DNA of 7,310 nt from the NCBI GenBank assembly GCA_002707655.1, contig PANO01000069.1, positions 1 to 7,310 on the forward strand, in the 5' to 3' direction. Both the position numbers and the translations under genes were made by a program. Below are positions 1 to 7,100 of this stretch, piece by piece (within the stretch, counting starts at the first letter, position 1; every line of letters starts with the position of its first letter). The notes under the pieces are model-generated. The model was not told where the DNA came from and did not search any database. It saw only the letters and a program-made list of their open reading frames with translations. This DNA comes from Deltaproteobacteria bacterium. GTDB lineage: Bacteria; SAR324; NAC60-12.

Positions 1-1
1 G

Positions 2-478
2 ATCGGAAAGGTGCTTTTCATGGTGACCTACCCGGCACTGGTGTACTTGGGGTTGTCATGGTTTGATACCAAGGATTGGGTTTTTGCGAATTTCTTTTTG
101 TTTGTTCCCTCGCTGATCAATTTCGCCTTGTTGACGGTTTTTCTGAACAGTATCTTTTCACCGCCTGCAATTGCCGAGAAATTTGCTCGAGTGCTCGTGA
201 AGGATCTTCGAGAGGAAGAAATCCGTTATTGCCGCAAGGTGACGCTGGTTTGGTGCGTGTTTTTTGTAGGCAACGGCAGTTTGGCGACGGGTTTGGCGGT
301 GTATGCCAGTCTTGAAGTCTGGACCGCTTACAACGGCATCATTGCATATTGTCTGATGGGAACCTTGTTTATTTCCGAGTTTCTTTACCGTCACTGGCGC
401 TTCCGTCGCTACGTCGGCACCCCGTTCGATCCCTTCTTACGACGCATTTTCCCACCAGTCAATTCTGATGGCTGCTGA
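2..478 (+). CDS. COG4648-type integral membrane protein of APE cluster (5' partial)
   Basis: This frame is already open at the left edge, so the start lies upstream; a GTG at 11 is in frame but is unlikely to be the true start. Visible are three or four hydrophobic stretches: one around YPALVYLGLSWF, one around FVPSLINFALLTVFL, one around VTLVWCVFFVGNGSLATGLAVY and one around YNGIIAYCLMGTLFISEFLY. The core 'RYCRKVTLVWCVFFVGNG ... YNGIIAYCLMG' closely resembles the conserved core of COG4648 membrane proteins (RYTRRVTQVWCxFFxxNG). Those proteins sit next to the ACP and AMP-ligase genes in aryl polyene clusters. Family members are about 190-200 residues, so roughly a quarter to a third of the N-terminus is missing. 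The C-terminus extends about 20 residues past the usual basic end. Its biochemical role is not established. It overlaps the next gene by 11 nt, which points to translational coupling. Confidence 0.85.
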   Translation: MGKVLFMVTYPALVYLGLSWFDTKDWVFANFFLFVPSLINFALLTVFLNSIFSPPAIAEKFARVLVKDLREEEIRYCRKVTLVWCVFFVGNGSLATGLAVYASLEVWTAYNGIIAYCLMGTLFISEFLYRHWRFRRYVGTPFDPFLRRIFPPVNSDGC

Positions 479-2252
479 GTACCTGCCCTTATCCAAACTC
501 ATCTCCAGCGGGCGAGAACCCACAACCCCGGCCGCAATTTTCGGCGAGCAATCCTTTTCATGGTTGCAGTTCACCCGGCACGTCGCTGCCCTTGCGGAGC
601 AAATCCGGACGAGAGGCGCAGGCCGCTGGCTGCTGCACACCGAGAACAGCTATGCCTTCGCGGTGGGTTTGTTTGGCCTTTGGCATGCGGATTCGATTGC
701 GGTCTTGCCACCCAATACCGGAAAGCAAACTCTGGAGGAATTGGGTGTCGAAACGCAGGGTGTGATTTCGGATCATCTCACAAATCCGGGGAACCGCCTT
801 GTGCTGGATCCTTTAGAAGCCCCAGCCACGAAGCTACTGCCCGGCGGGATTTTGGAGCGGAATTCTTTCAAGCTGGAACTCTACACCTCCGGTTCAACGG
901 GCGAGCGCAAGGCCATTAAAAAAACCCTTGGCAATTTGGAGGATGAACTGGATGGGCTGCAATGGCTTTGGGGACCCATGCTTGGTGATGCCGAAATTTT
1001 CAGCACGGTTTCCCATCAGCACATTTACGGACTGCTGTTTCGTGTGCTGTGGCCGTTGAGCGCAAATCGTGTTTTCCGGGGAGATGCGTACATCTCGCCA
1101 AGCCGATTGCTTGCGGAAATGCGCACGGATCGTCAAGCCTGTCTGGTGTCCGGACCTGCACATTTGAAGCGAATGCCGGAACTGGTCGATTTGGCAGAAT
1201 TGGGCTTGCGCTGTCAGGTGATCTTCTCATCTGGTGGCCCCTTGAGCGCAGCGACCTCGCACGTCTTCTCAAAAAACGCACTGCTCACGCCCTTCGAGTT
1301 GTTTGGCTCCACTGAAACCGGGGGCATTGCGTGGCGACAACAGACGCTTGGAGCCGAGGCTCTTTGGAAACCGTTCCGAAATGTTGAAATTCGCGCCAAA
1401 CCTCCGGAAGGCTTTCTGCAAGTGCGTTCTCCTTTTTTGGGTGAATCCGATCCAGAGGGGTGGTTCACCACAGGCGACCTCATTGAATCCACTCCATGCG
1501 GGGGCTTCATCCACCAAGGTCGGGGGGATCAAATCATTAAGGTCGAGGAAAAACAACTGTCCCTGCCGGACATGGAAGCCAAACTGGAGGCGCACCCTTG
1601 GGTGGAAACAGCAAAAGTTTTTCTCAAGGAAGACCCTCCATTTTTGCGACGCCGACCTCCGTTGGTAGCCGTGCTGGTGTTGAACTCGGCTGGCCGCACT
1701 TCACAAGTAGAAAACACTGACCTCGCGGTGATCCGTAAGCTGAAGCAAGCCTTGTCGGAAGCGTTTGATCCAGTCTTATTTCCGCGTTTGTGGAAATTCG
1801 TCGAGACCCTTCCAACTGACCCGCAGGGCAAGATCACGGTTGCAATTTTGCGCTCTTTGGTGGGTCCGCCTGCGCCCGTGCGAGTCCCCCAAGTGCTGGA
1901 AAAAACGAGTCATGAGGAGGAAGGGTCAACCGTGCTTTCCCTGAAGTTCCATGTTCCTGAAAATCTGTTGTGTTGTGACGGGCATTTTAAGGATTATCCT
2001 GTGGTTCCCGGAGTTGCCCAAGTCCACTGGGCAGCCGATTACATTGGCGACTTGGTGCGGCATTCGGTTGCTCTGACGGCAATTGAGTCCTTGAAATTTT
2101 ACAACCCGCTCCTGCCGGGGCAAAACTGCCTGTTGGAACTTCAGCACACTTCCGGAACCCAGAAGATCAACTTTCGTTTCTATGCCGAGCAGCACAAAAT
2201 CTCATCGGGTCGCTTTGTCATCAACTCCGCCCCGGTCACCGCTTCCGGGTAG
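468..2252 (+). CDS. Fused AMP-dependent acyl/aryl ligase and hotdog 3-hydroxyacyl-ACP dehydratase
   Basis: A 594-residue two-domain protein. Residues about 1-465 form an ANL-superfamily adenylating enzyme. Visible motifs are the phosphate loop LYTSGSTGERK (138-148), FGSTETGG (279-286), the ATP-ribose aspartate in FTTGD (333-337), the hinge GRGDQIIKVEEKQ (351-363) and the C-terminal catalytic lysine in PQGK (K455). Residues about 485-594 form an ApeI/FabZ-like hotdog domain with the catalytic histidine in DGHF (H506) followed by PVVPGVAQ (511-518). In the APE pathway the ligase is expected to load an aryl or acyl starter onto an ACP, and the dehydratase to act on 3-hydroxyacyl-ACP intermediates; both are cytoplasmic. 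In well-studied APE clusters these functions (ApeH-like and ApeI-like) are separate proteins. The FabZ catalytic glutamate position (H+14) holds His520. The ATG lies inside the end of the upstream gene without a strong Shine-Dalgarno sequence. The exact starter substrate cannot be read from the sequence. Confidence 0.9.
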   Translation: MAAEYLPLSKLISSGREPTTPAAIFGEQSFSWLQFTRHVAALAEQIRTRGAGRWLLHTENSYAFAVGLFGLWHADSIAVLPPNTGKQTLEELGVETQGVISDHLTNPGNRLVLDPLEAPATKLLPGGILERNSFKLELYTSGSTGERKAIKKTLGNLEDELDGLQWLWGPMLGDAEIFSTVSHQHIYGLLFRVLWPLSANRVFRGDAYISPSRLLAEMRTDRQACLVSGPAHLKRMPELVDLAELGLRCQVIFSSGGPLSAATSHVFSKNALLTPFELFGSTETGGIAWRQQTLGAEALWKPFRNVEIRAKPPEGFLQVRSPFLGESDPEGWFTTGDLIESTPCGGFIHQGRGDQIIKVEEKQLSLPDMEAKLEAHPWVETAKVFLKEDPPFLRRRPPLVAVLVLNSAGRTSQVENTDLAVIRKLKQALSEAFDPVLFPRLWKFVETLPTDPQGKITVAILRSLVGPPAPVRVPQVLEKTSHEEEGSTVLSLKFHVPENLLCCDGHFKDYPVVPGVAQVHWAADYIGDLVRHSVALTAIESLKFYNPLLPGQNCLLELQHTSGTQKINFRFYAEQHKISSGRFVINSAPVTASG

Positions 2253-2991
2253 TCCGGGGTTCCACCCTTGTGTGGTGATTCCTATTTACAACCACAAGGA
2301 CACCATCACTCAAGTGGTTGATGCCCTAGAGGGTTTAGATCTGCCCTGCTTCATCGTTGACGATGGCAGCGACTCCGCAACCAAGCAGGTGTTGTCAGAA
2401 ATAAATCTTGAAAAACAGCAAGTTGAAGTGATCACTCGCTGTGCAAATGGAGGAAAAGGGGCTGCCGTCACCACCGGGTTGCTGGCTGCGCTTGCAAAAG
2501 GGTTCACTCACGCCCTGCAAGTTGATGCTGATGGCCAACACCAAATCTCGGATGCCCGCATATTTTTGGAACGCTCCGCCTCTGCCCCCGACGCTTTGGT
2601 GCTGGGAAGGCCGACCTTTGCTGAAAACGCCCCGCAAGTGCGGGTGTATGGACGCAGGATCACGCATTTTTTCGTTTGGCTCGAAACCCTTTCGCTAGAG
2701 ATCAAGGACACCTTGTGTGGCTTCCGGGTTTACCCGCTGAGCGCCTTCAAGGCCATCACGGACAAAACTCGTCTGCGGGAGCACATGGACTTTGATCCGG
2801 AAATCGTGGTGCGGATGCACTGGGCTGGAGTCCCAATCCTCAATATCGACACTCCTGTGCAGTACGATCAGCAAGGTCTTTCGCATTTTGACTTCAAGCG
2901 GGACAACCTGCGGATGATCTCGTTGCACACACAACTGCTGCTGGAAATGGTGGTACGGCTACCAAGCATTCTGCTCCGGAGGGTGGGATAA
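2182..2991 (+). CDS. Family 2 glycosyltransferase (APE-cluster type)
   Basis: A 269-residue GT-A fold glycosyltransferase. The N-terminal strand and nucleotide-binding region CVVIPIYNH (30-38) is followed by VDDGSD (59-64), the NGGKGAAVTTGL segment (89-100) and the metal-binding DADGQH (115-120). Further on come LCGFRVYP (188-195) and HMDFDPEIVVRMHWAG (201-216), all typical of the small cytoplasmic GT2 enzymes in aryl polyene clusters. It probably transfers a sugar onto the lipid carrier or the pigment anchor; donor and acceptor are unknown. The reported ATG overlaps the ligase-dehydratase gene by 71 nt and lacks a clear Shine-Dalgarno sequence. Residues 1-26 are low-complexity (rich in S and P) and outside the conserved fold, so a later start such as TTG 2215 is possible. 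In many gammaproteobacteria this domain is fused to the acyltransferase encoded just downstream; here a stop and a 2-nt gap separate them. Confidence 0.88.
   Translation: MPSSTKSHRVALSSTPPRSPLPGSPGFHPCVVIPIYNHKDTITQVVDALEGLDLPCFIVDDGSDSATKQVLSEINLEKQQVEVITRCANGGKGAAVTTGLLAALAKGFTHALQVDADGQHQISDARIFLERSASAPDALVLGRPTFAENAPQVRVYGRRITHFFVWLETLSLEIKDTLCGFRVYPLSAFKAITDKTRLREHMDFDPEIVVRMHWAGVPILNIDTPVQYDQQGLSHFDFKRDNLRMISLHTQLLLEMVVRLPSILLRRVG
2978..2983 (+). promoter_or_regulatory. Ribosome binding site of the acyltransferase gene
   Basis: GGAGGG lies 10 nt before the ATG at 2994, inside the last codons of the glycosyltransferase. It is the best Shine-Dalgarno match within the operon. It supports the acyltransferase being initiated as a separate protein rather than being the second half of a frameshifted fusion. 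Confidence 0.6.
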
Positions 2992-2993
2992 GC

Positions 2994-3938
2994 ATGCCGC
3001 AGGAAGCCCAGCGGTGGCACCTCAAGCCGGAGCGTGGCACTAAGCTTGGGCTACGCTTCATGCTGTGGTTTTATCAACTTTTGGGCAAGCCCCTCACTCG
3101 CCTGCTACTCTACCCTGTCGTTGTCTATTTTTACCTGACGGATCGCACGGCACGAAAACACTCCCGTATATTTTTTGAGCGGGTTTATCGAAATTCCGGT
3201 GAGAAATCTGCCCTGAACCAGCCGCCCAGTGCATGGGACAGTTTCAAACGATTTTACAATTTCGGATGCTCACTGGTGGACAGCATCGAAATTTGGAGCG
3301 GCACTCAATGGTTTGCAAAGGTGAAGTGGCATGGCTTGGAGTGCATCGAGAGGTTGAACGAGCAAAAAAAAGGTGCCGTGATTGTGAGTGCCCACCTGGG
3401 GAATGTGGACGCCATGCGGGTTGTTGCCCAGTCGAAAACGAGCAAGCAGATCAAGGTGTTGATGTACACTGACCACGCTCAACGGTTCAATAAATTGCTG
3501 GAGCAGTTGAACCCAGACGCTTCCAAAGACATCATTCCTCTGGAAACTATTGACGCGATGACCGTGCTGGAGTTGCAAAGCTTGGTGGAGCAGGGCGACA
3601 CATTGGGCATCTTGGCAGATCGTGCAGCAGTGGGGTCTCAGGATCGGACCATCAAGGTGCCGTTTTTTGGAAAACCAGCCCCCTTTCCTCAAGGTCCGTG
3701 GATTTTGGCCAGCTTGCTGAAATGTCGGATATTTCTGCTGTTTTGTATTCGTACCGACCGCTCACATTATGAGGTGTTCATCGAACCCTTCGCAGAGCAA
3801 ATCATCCTGCCGAGACAGCAGCGTGAGGAAAAACTGCGCCACTGGGTTGGAGTGTATGCGGCTCGCTTGGAAGCGTTTTGTCGTCAGTACCCTCACCACT
3901 GGTTCAATTTTTACAATTTTTGGGCGGACGATGTTTGA
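2994..3938 (+). CDS. LpxL/LpxM-like lysophospholipid acyltransferase (LPLAT)
   Basis: A 314-residue membrane-associated acyltransferase of the lipid A late-acyltransferase superfamily. An N-terminal hydrophobic, membrane-anchoring stretch (about 18-48, including LTRLLLYPVVVYFYL) precedes the catalytic HX4D motif, HLGNVD (H134, D139). Other family blocks are GILADR (205-210), the VPFFGKPAPFPQGPW substrate region (222-236) and the C-terminal HHWFNFYNFW (301-310), which matches the P..W.NFY.FW ending of APE-cluster LPLATs. It probably transfers an acyl chain, or attaches the polyene itself, to a lipid anchor at the inner face of the inner membrane. It starts 2 nt after the glycosyltransferase stop and overlaps the LolA-like gene by 8 nt. 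An A8 run at 3364-3371 sits about eight codons before the catalytic histidine. Acyl donor and acceptor cannot be inferred with confidence. Confidence 0.9.
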   Translation: MPQEAQRWHLKPERGTKLGLRFMLWFYQLLGKPLTRLLLYPVVVYFYLTDRTARKHSRIFFERVYRNSGEKSALNQPPSAWDSFKRFYNFGCSLVDSIEIWSGTQWFAKVKWHGLECIERLNEQKKGAVIVSAHLGNVDAMRVVAQSKTSKQIKVLMYTDHAQRFNKLLEQLNPDASKDIIPLETIDAMTVLELQSLVEQGDTLGILADRAAVGSQDRTIKVPFFGKPAPFPQGPWILASLLKCRIFLLFCIRTDRSHYEVFIEPFAEQIILPRQQREEKLRHWVGVYAARLEAFCRQYPHHWFNFYNFWADDV

Positions 3939-4656
3939 AGCCAAACTCAAAAGCACCAAGGTTGAATTTGCAAAAGTTCGCGTTGACTGCAAGCAGAAAT
4001 TCGTCCGGATGCTGTTGCTGTGCGGACTGCTACTCTTCGCGTTCATCCCGACGAGCCCGGTCGCGCAGTCGGTGTTTGAGCATCCGGTTCAAGAAGATGC
4101 CTTTCCTCCGACCTTGCAAGCATTGGGAGCAGGGTGGCAAAACCAGCGCACGATCCGGACGCAGTTTACCCAAACCAAGAAAATCAGCATCCTCCGGCAT
4201 CCTCTGGTCACTGAGGGAAAGCTGCTCTTTTCCCCCGAACATGGGGTTCACTGGCAGACCATTGCCCCATTTTCTGCTGAGGTGGTGATCACTCCGGAAG
4301 GGTACTTCCAGCGAAAAAACGGAAAAATGGTTTCGCAAATTCCTGCCAGTGTCGGTTCTGGAGCACAGCAGTACTTGAAGGCCATGCTGCTGGTGTTCTC
4401 CGGAGATTTTCAAAACCTCAAAACCTTGTTCGCATTTTCCTTTCTTCACTCAAACCAAGTTTGGACAGTGGGCTTGAGTCCCAAAAATCAACTAGCAAAA
4501 ATCATTGAAAATATTGAAATCTCTGGTGAATTTCCTGCGGATCTGAAATTGATCGTCATCAAGGAAACCAATGGCGATCTTACCCGAATCGAGCTTCATG
4601 GCATCGACCACTCCACCGCGCCACTCTCCCCAACGGAACTTCGGTTCTTCAAGTAA
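3931..4656 (+). CDS. LolA-like outer-membrane lipoprotein/lipid carrier protein
   Basis: From ATG 3931 the product is 241 residues. A basic n-region (KQKFVR, 21-26) precedes a hydrophobic core (27-40) and a probable cleavage site near SPVAQS (42-47), so it is exported to the periplasm. The mature part has LolA-fold features: an amphipathic start with RTIRTQFTQTKKI (73-85), then EGKLLFSPEHGVHWQTIAPF (95-114) and VVITPEGYFQRKNGK (118-132), and a C-terminal LTRIELHGIDHSTAPLSPTELRF. This corresponds to the LolA-like protein encoded beside the MMPL exporter in APE clusters, presumably a periplasmic chaperone carrying the lipidated pigment to the outer membrane. The start was chosen because it overlaps the upstream stop by 8 nt and retains a basic n-region. 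An ATG at 4009 would remove that region. The frame is open upstream to 3769, but that part lies entirely within the acyltransferase and looks like a shadow. No lipobox cysteine is visible. Confidence 0.85.
   Translation: MFEAKLKSTKVEFAKVRVDCKQKFVRMLLLCGLLLFAFIPTSPVAQSVFEHPVQEDAFPPTLQALGAGWQNQRTIRTQFTQTKKISILRHPLVTEGKLLFSPEHGVHWQTIAPFSAEVVITPEGYFQRKNGKMVSQIPASVGSGAQQYLKAMLLVFSGDFQNLKTLFAFSFLHSNQVWTVGLSPKNQLAKIIENIEISGEFPADLKLIVIKETNGDLTRIELHGIDHSTAPLSPTELRFFK
4561..4566 (+). promoter_or_regulatory. Ribosome binding site favouring exporter start at 4571
   Basis: AAGGAA lies 4 nt before ATG 4571, inside the 3' end of the LolA-like gene. The later in-frame ATGs at 4598 and 4673 have no comparable purine-rich site. 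This decides in favour of the earliest start, although the 4-nt spacing is short. Confidence 0.45.
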
Positions 4657-7003
4657 GTTCTCCCTGCAAGCGATGCTGCCACGAGTGTGGTTTGCACTAG
4701 TGATTGTTTTGTTGGCCGCTCTGGCCTTGCTTGCTCAGCGGGGGATCGGGGTTGAAACCAACCTGTTGAGCCTGTTACCTTCCTTTCAAAAAGAACCCCT
4801 CCTTCAGAAAACGGTTGAGCGCTTTGCCGAGCAAGTGAACCCCCGCCTCATCTTTCTGGTCGGACACAAAAACCCCGAACAGGCCCGTACCGCTGCAAAA
4901 AAAATGGCGGTGGCATTGCGTAACTCCGGACACTTCGCCTCGCTGGAAGCCGAAATTCAGCAGAATACACTGGAAACTTGGCAGCAATTCTACTTCCCCC
5001 ATCGCTACCGCATGCTCTCCCCGGAAATCCGGCAGTTGTTGAAGCAGCCGGATGCCGTTGCAGCCACACTACACCGTCTGCAAGAAAAACTGCACTCGCC
5101 ACTCTCTGCCTTTTTCAGCAGGATGCTCCCGCAGGATCCGCTGCTTTTTTTCTCGTCTTTTCTGCAAACCCTCCCGAAGCCTCCCGGCCAGGTGTTTCTT
5201 GAAGGGGGGATGCTGACGGTGCAAGACCACGGCAAGACCTACCTTCTGATCAACGGAGTGCTCCAGCACAATCCCTTCAACATCGGGCGGCAAGCCGCAG
5301 TGCAGGAGGCACTTGCAGAAATCATCGAGCAAGCCACTCTCAGCACCTCCGATCTGGAGGTGTTGCATTCCGGAGTCTTCCGTTTTGCGGCAAAGGCAGC
5401 AGAAGAGGCACAACGGGAAGTGTTAAGCATTGGAACTGGGTCTATGCTGGGGATCCTGTTTTTGATCATCGTCACGTTCAGAGGAATCCGTCAAGTCCTT
5501 GTGGTCGTACTCCCGCTTGCCATTGGACTGCTGACGGCGGTCACGGTGTGTTCGTTGTTTTTTGTGAAACTCCACTTGTTCACCTTGGTGTTTGGTGCCA
5601 GTTTGATTGGGGTGAGTGTTGATTATGCTTTCCACTACTTGGCCAAGCACCGTTTGTCCGCCGGACAGTGGAATTCGTGGGAAGGGCTTTGGAGCATTTT
5701 TCCCGCGCTCACAATGGGGGTGGTCACCAGCATTTTGGGCTACGCCGGGTTTTGGCTCACTCCCTTTCCTGCGCTTCAGCAAATTGCCCTGTTTTCCGCA
5801 GTGGGTCTGCTTGGGGCTTACGGGACGGTAGTGTGTTGGTTCCCCCTCCTGATGAAAGCGTCGCCATCAGTGGCCTCGCCTCCGGTTGCCCTCGTGGCAG
5901 TCAAGTGGTTCCTACAACTTTGGGATGCGATTCAGGAGCATCGCGCCACCCCAGTCGTGCTAATCATGCTCGGCATCGGATGCTTGGCGACCTTCAACTC
6001 CATTCAGTTCAACGATGACATCCGAGCACTTGAGCAGCGGTCTCCTACATTGCAGTCCGAAGCCCATCGCATCCGTGAATTGACCGGTGGCCTTGAGGTC
6101 AGCCGTTTCATTGTGGTGCGGGGCAAGAGCGTCGAGGAAGTGTTGCAACGCCAAGAGCAAGCCACCCGTCGCCTGCAAAGCCTGGCCCGCAATGATCCGC
6201 AGTTCGACTTCCAGTCACTAGCTCCGCTGCTGCCCTCACAAAAAACCCTTGCCGAAAACCAGACTCTGCTCCGGGATGCGCTTTTAGCCCAACCTGAGAG
6301 ACTGAAGCAGGGTTTGTCGAATATGGGATTCGCTCCGGAAGTTGTGGAACTGTTTGTTCGGGAACTGCTGAATTCGGAGCCTCACGGATTTTCCGTGAAA
6401 GACTGGTTGGCCAGCCCGATCTCCAAGCCGTTCCGGCATTTGTGGCTGGGGAAGATTGAGCAAAAACAGGTCTCGCTGATCCTGCTCGGAAGCAGGCACG
6501 ATGCTCAACAAATCACCGTCGCCTTGGCTGGCATTCCGGGAGTGGCCTACCTCAATCAAGTTGAGCGGATTTCCAGCCTGTTCCGGCAGTACCGGGAGGC
6601 ACTGACCAAACTCGTCGCCCTGTCCTATCTGCTGGTGTTGGGTTTGCTCATTTGGAAGTACCGACTCCGGAAGGCCGTGAAAATCATCGGCAGCCCTGTT
6701 TTAGCAACACTGTTGACCTTTGCCCTGTTTTCGATCACGGGACAACCGGTGAACCTGCTGCACATCGTCTCGTCTTTCCTGATTTTGGGAATTGGAGTTG
6801 ATTACACGATTTTCTTCACAGCAGGACACCATGCCGCTTCAGCAACAGGGCTGGCCGTGCTCTTGTCTGCGATCACGACCCTTTTGTCCTTTGGACTCTT
6901 GTTTCTGAGCCAAACCCCGGCACTGGAAGCGGTCGGGCTGACGGTCGCGTTGGGGATTGGTTTTGCTCTGCTGCTCAGTCCTTTGGCGCTCACAAAGAGG
7001 TAG
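4571..7003 (+). CDS. MMPL/RND-superfamily exporter of the APE cluster
   Basis: An 810-residue inner-membrane transporter with the duplicated RND/MMPL architecture. TM1 is at about 38-55, followed by ETNLLSLLPSF (62-72), the usual opening of the first periplasmic domain (about 57-285). A block of five hydrophobic segments lies at about 290-428, including GVSVDYAFHY (347-356) with Asp351-Tyr352. The second repeat starts with TM7 at about 460-475, then FNDDIRALEQRSP (480-492), a second periplasmic domain (about 480-675) and the last five segments (about 680-806), with IGVDYTIFF (741-749) carrying Asp744-Tyr745. The paired GxxxDY motifs in TM4 and TM10 are the proton-relay positions of the family. 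It probably exports the lipidated aryl polyene from the inner membrane to the periplasmic carrier encoded upstream. The start overlaps the LolA-like gene by 86 nt; ATG 4598 or 4673 are alternatives. The TAG stop abuts the mobile element, so the last residues could have been altered by the insertion. Confidence 0.9.
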   Translation: MAILPESSFMASTTPPRHSPQRNFGSSSKFSLQAMLPRVWFALVIVLLAALALLAQRGIGVETNLLSLLPSFQKEPLLQKTVERFAEQVNPRLIFLVGHKNPEQARTAAKKMAVALRNSGHFASLEAEIQQNTLETWQQFYFPHRYRMLSPEIRQLLKQPDAVAATLHRLQEKLHSPLSAFFSRMLPQDPLLFFSSFLQTLPKPPGQVFLEGGMLTVQDHGKTYLLINGVLQHNPFNIGRQAAVQEALAEIIEQATLSTSDLEVLHSGVFRFAAKAAEEAQREVLSIGTGSMLGILFLIIVTFRGIRQVLVVVLPLAIGLLTAVTVCSLFFVKLHLFTLVFGASLIGVSVDYAFHYLAKHRLSAGQWNSWEGLWSIFPALTMGVVTSILGYAGFWLTPFPALQQIALFSAVGLLGAYGTVVCWFPLLMKASPSVASPPVALVAVKWFLQLWDAIQEHRATPVVLIMLGIGCLATFNSIQFNDDIRALEQRSPTLQSEAHRIRELTGGLEVSRFIVVRGKSVEEVLQRQEQATRRLQSLARNDPQFDFQSLAPLLPSQKTLAENQTLLRDALLAQPERLKQGLSNMGFAPEVVELFVRELLNSEPHGFSVKDWLASPISKPFRHLWLGKIEQKQVSLILLGSRHDAQQITVALAGIPGVAYLNQVERISSLFRQYREALTKLVALSYLLVLGLLIWKYRLRKAVKIIGSPVLATLLTFALFSITGQPVNLLHIVSSFLILGIGVDYTIFFTAGHHAASATGLAVLLSAITTLLSFGLLFLSQTPALEAVGLTVALGIGFALLLSPLALTKR

Positions 7004-7006
7004 GGC

Positions 7007-7030
7007 TTGCTGAAAAAGTATTTTCAGCAA
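7007..7030 (+). repeat. Perfect 10-bp inverted repeat (hairpin) at the element tip
   Basis: The arm TTGCTGAAAA (7007-7016) and its exact reverse complement TTTTCAGCAA (7021-7030) enclose the 4-nt loop AGTA. It begins 4 nt after the exporter stop codon. No run of T follows the second arm, so it is a poor intrinsic terminator by itself, although it could slow polymerase or protect the 3' end of the operon transcript. It could also be a subterminal repeat of the insertion element. Confidence 0.75.
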
Positions 7031-7031
7031 T

Positions 7032-7063
7032 TGAATGACTACCGCCAAACGGCGGTAGATTCA
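7032..7063 (+). repeat. GC-rich inverted repeat (hairpin) in element leader
   Basis: CTACCGCC (7039-7046) pairs exactly with GGCGGTAG (7051-7058) around the loop AAAC. The stem is extended by TGAAT (7032-7036) pairing with ATTCA (7059-7063), with GA at 7037-7038 as a two-base bulge. This gives 13 base pairs in all and is the strongest hairpin in the window. The T-poor tail (GTTTGCC) again does not look like a classical Rho-independent terminator, though termination cannot be excluded. Confidence 0.75.
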
Positions 7064-7069
7064 GTTTGC

Positions 7070-7100
7070 CGACTGAAAGTCGAGCGTGAGTCTAAAAGAC
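7070..7100 (+). repeat. Two further small hairpins in element leader
   Basis: CGACT (7070-7074) pairs with AGTCG (7078-7082) over the loop GAA. GTCT (7090-7093) pairs with AGAC (7097-7100) over AAA. Each is weak alone, but they continue the series of hairpins that starts at 7007. A still weaker CTAC/GTAG pair lies at 7125-7128 and 7134-7137. Confidence 0.4.

Noticed and set aside
2985..2996. Frameshift breaking a single glycosyltransferase-acyltransferase gene
   Set aside because: There is an in-frame stop, a Shine-Dalgarno sequence and an ATG exactly at the domain boundary, which fits two genuine genes better; an error cannot be fully excluded.
3270..3692. Longest antisense reading frame (140 codons, - strand)
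   Set aside because: It lies opposite the conserved acyltransferase coding sequence, has no recognisable domain, and its composition (rich in His/Gln/Leu) is typical of a shadow frame.
3769..3930. Upstream in-frame extension of the LolA-like gene to an ATG at 3769
   Set aside because: It lies wholly inside the conserved acyltransferase C-terminus, would put 54 non-hydrophobic residues before the signal peptide, and ATG 3931 overlapping the upstream stop is the more natural coupled start.
7007..7030. Rho-independent terminator for the operon
   Set aside because: The hairpin is perfect but A/T-rich and not followed by a T run; the same holds for the GC-rich hairpin at 7032-7063. Both are reported as inverted repeats only.
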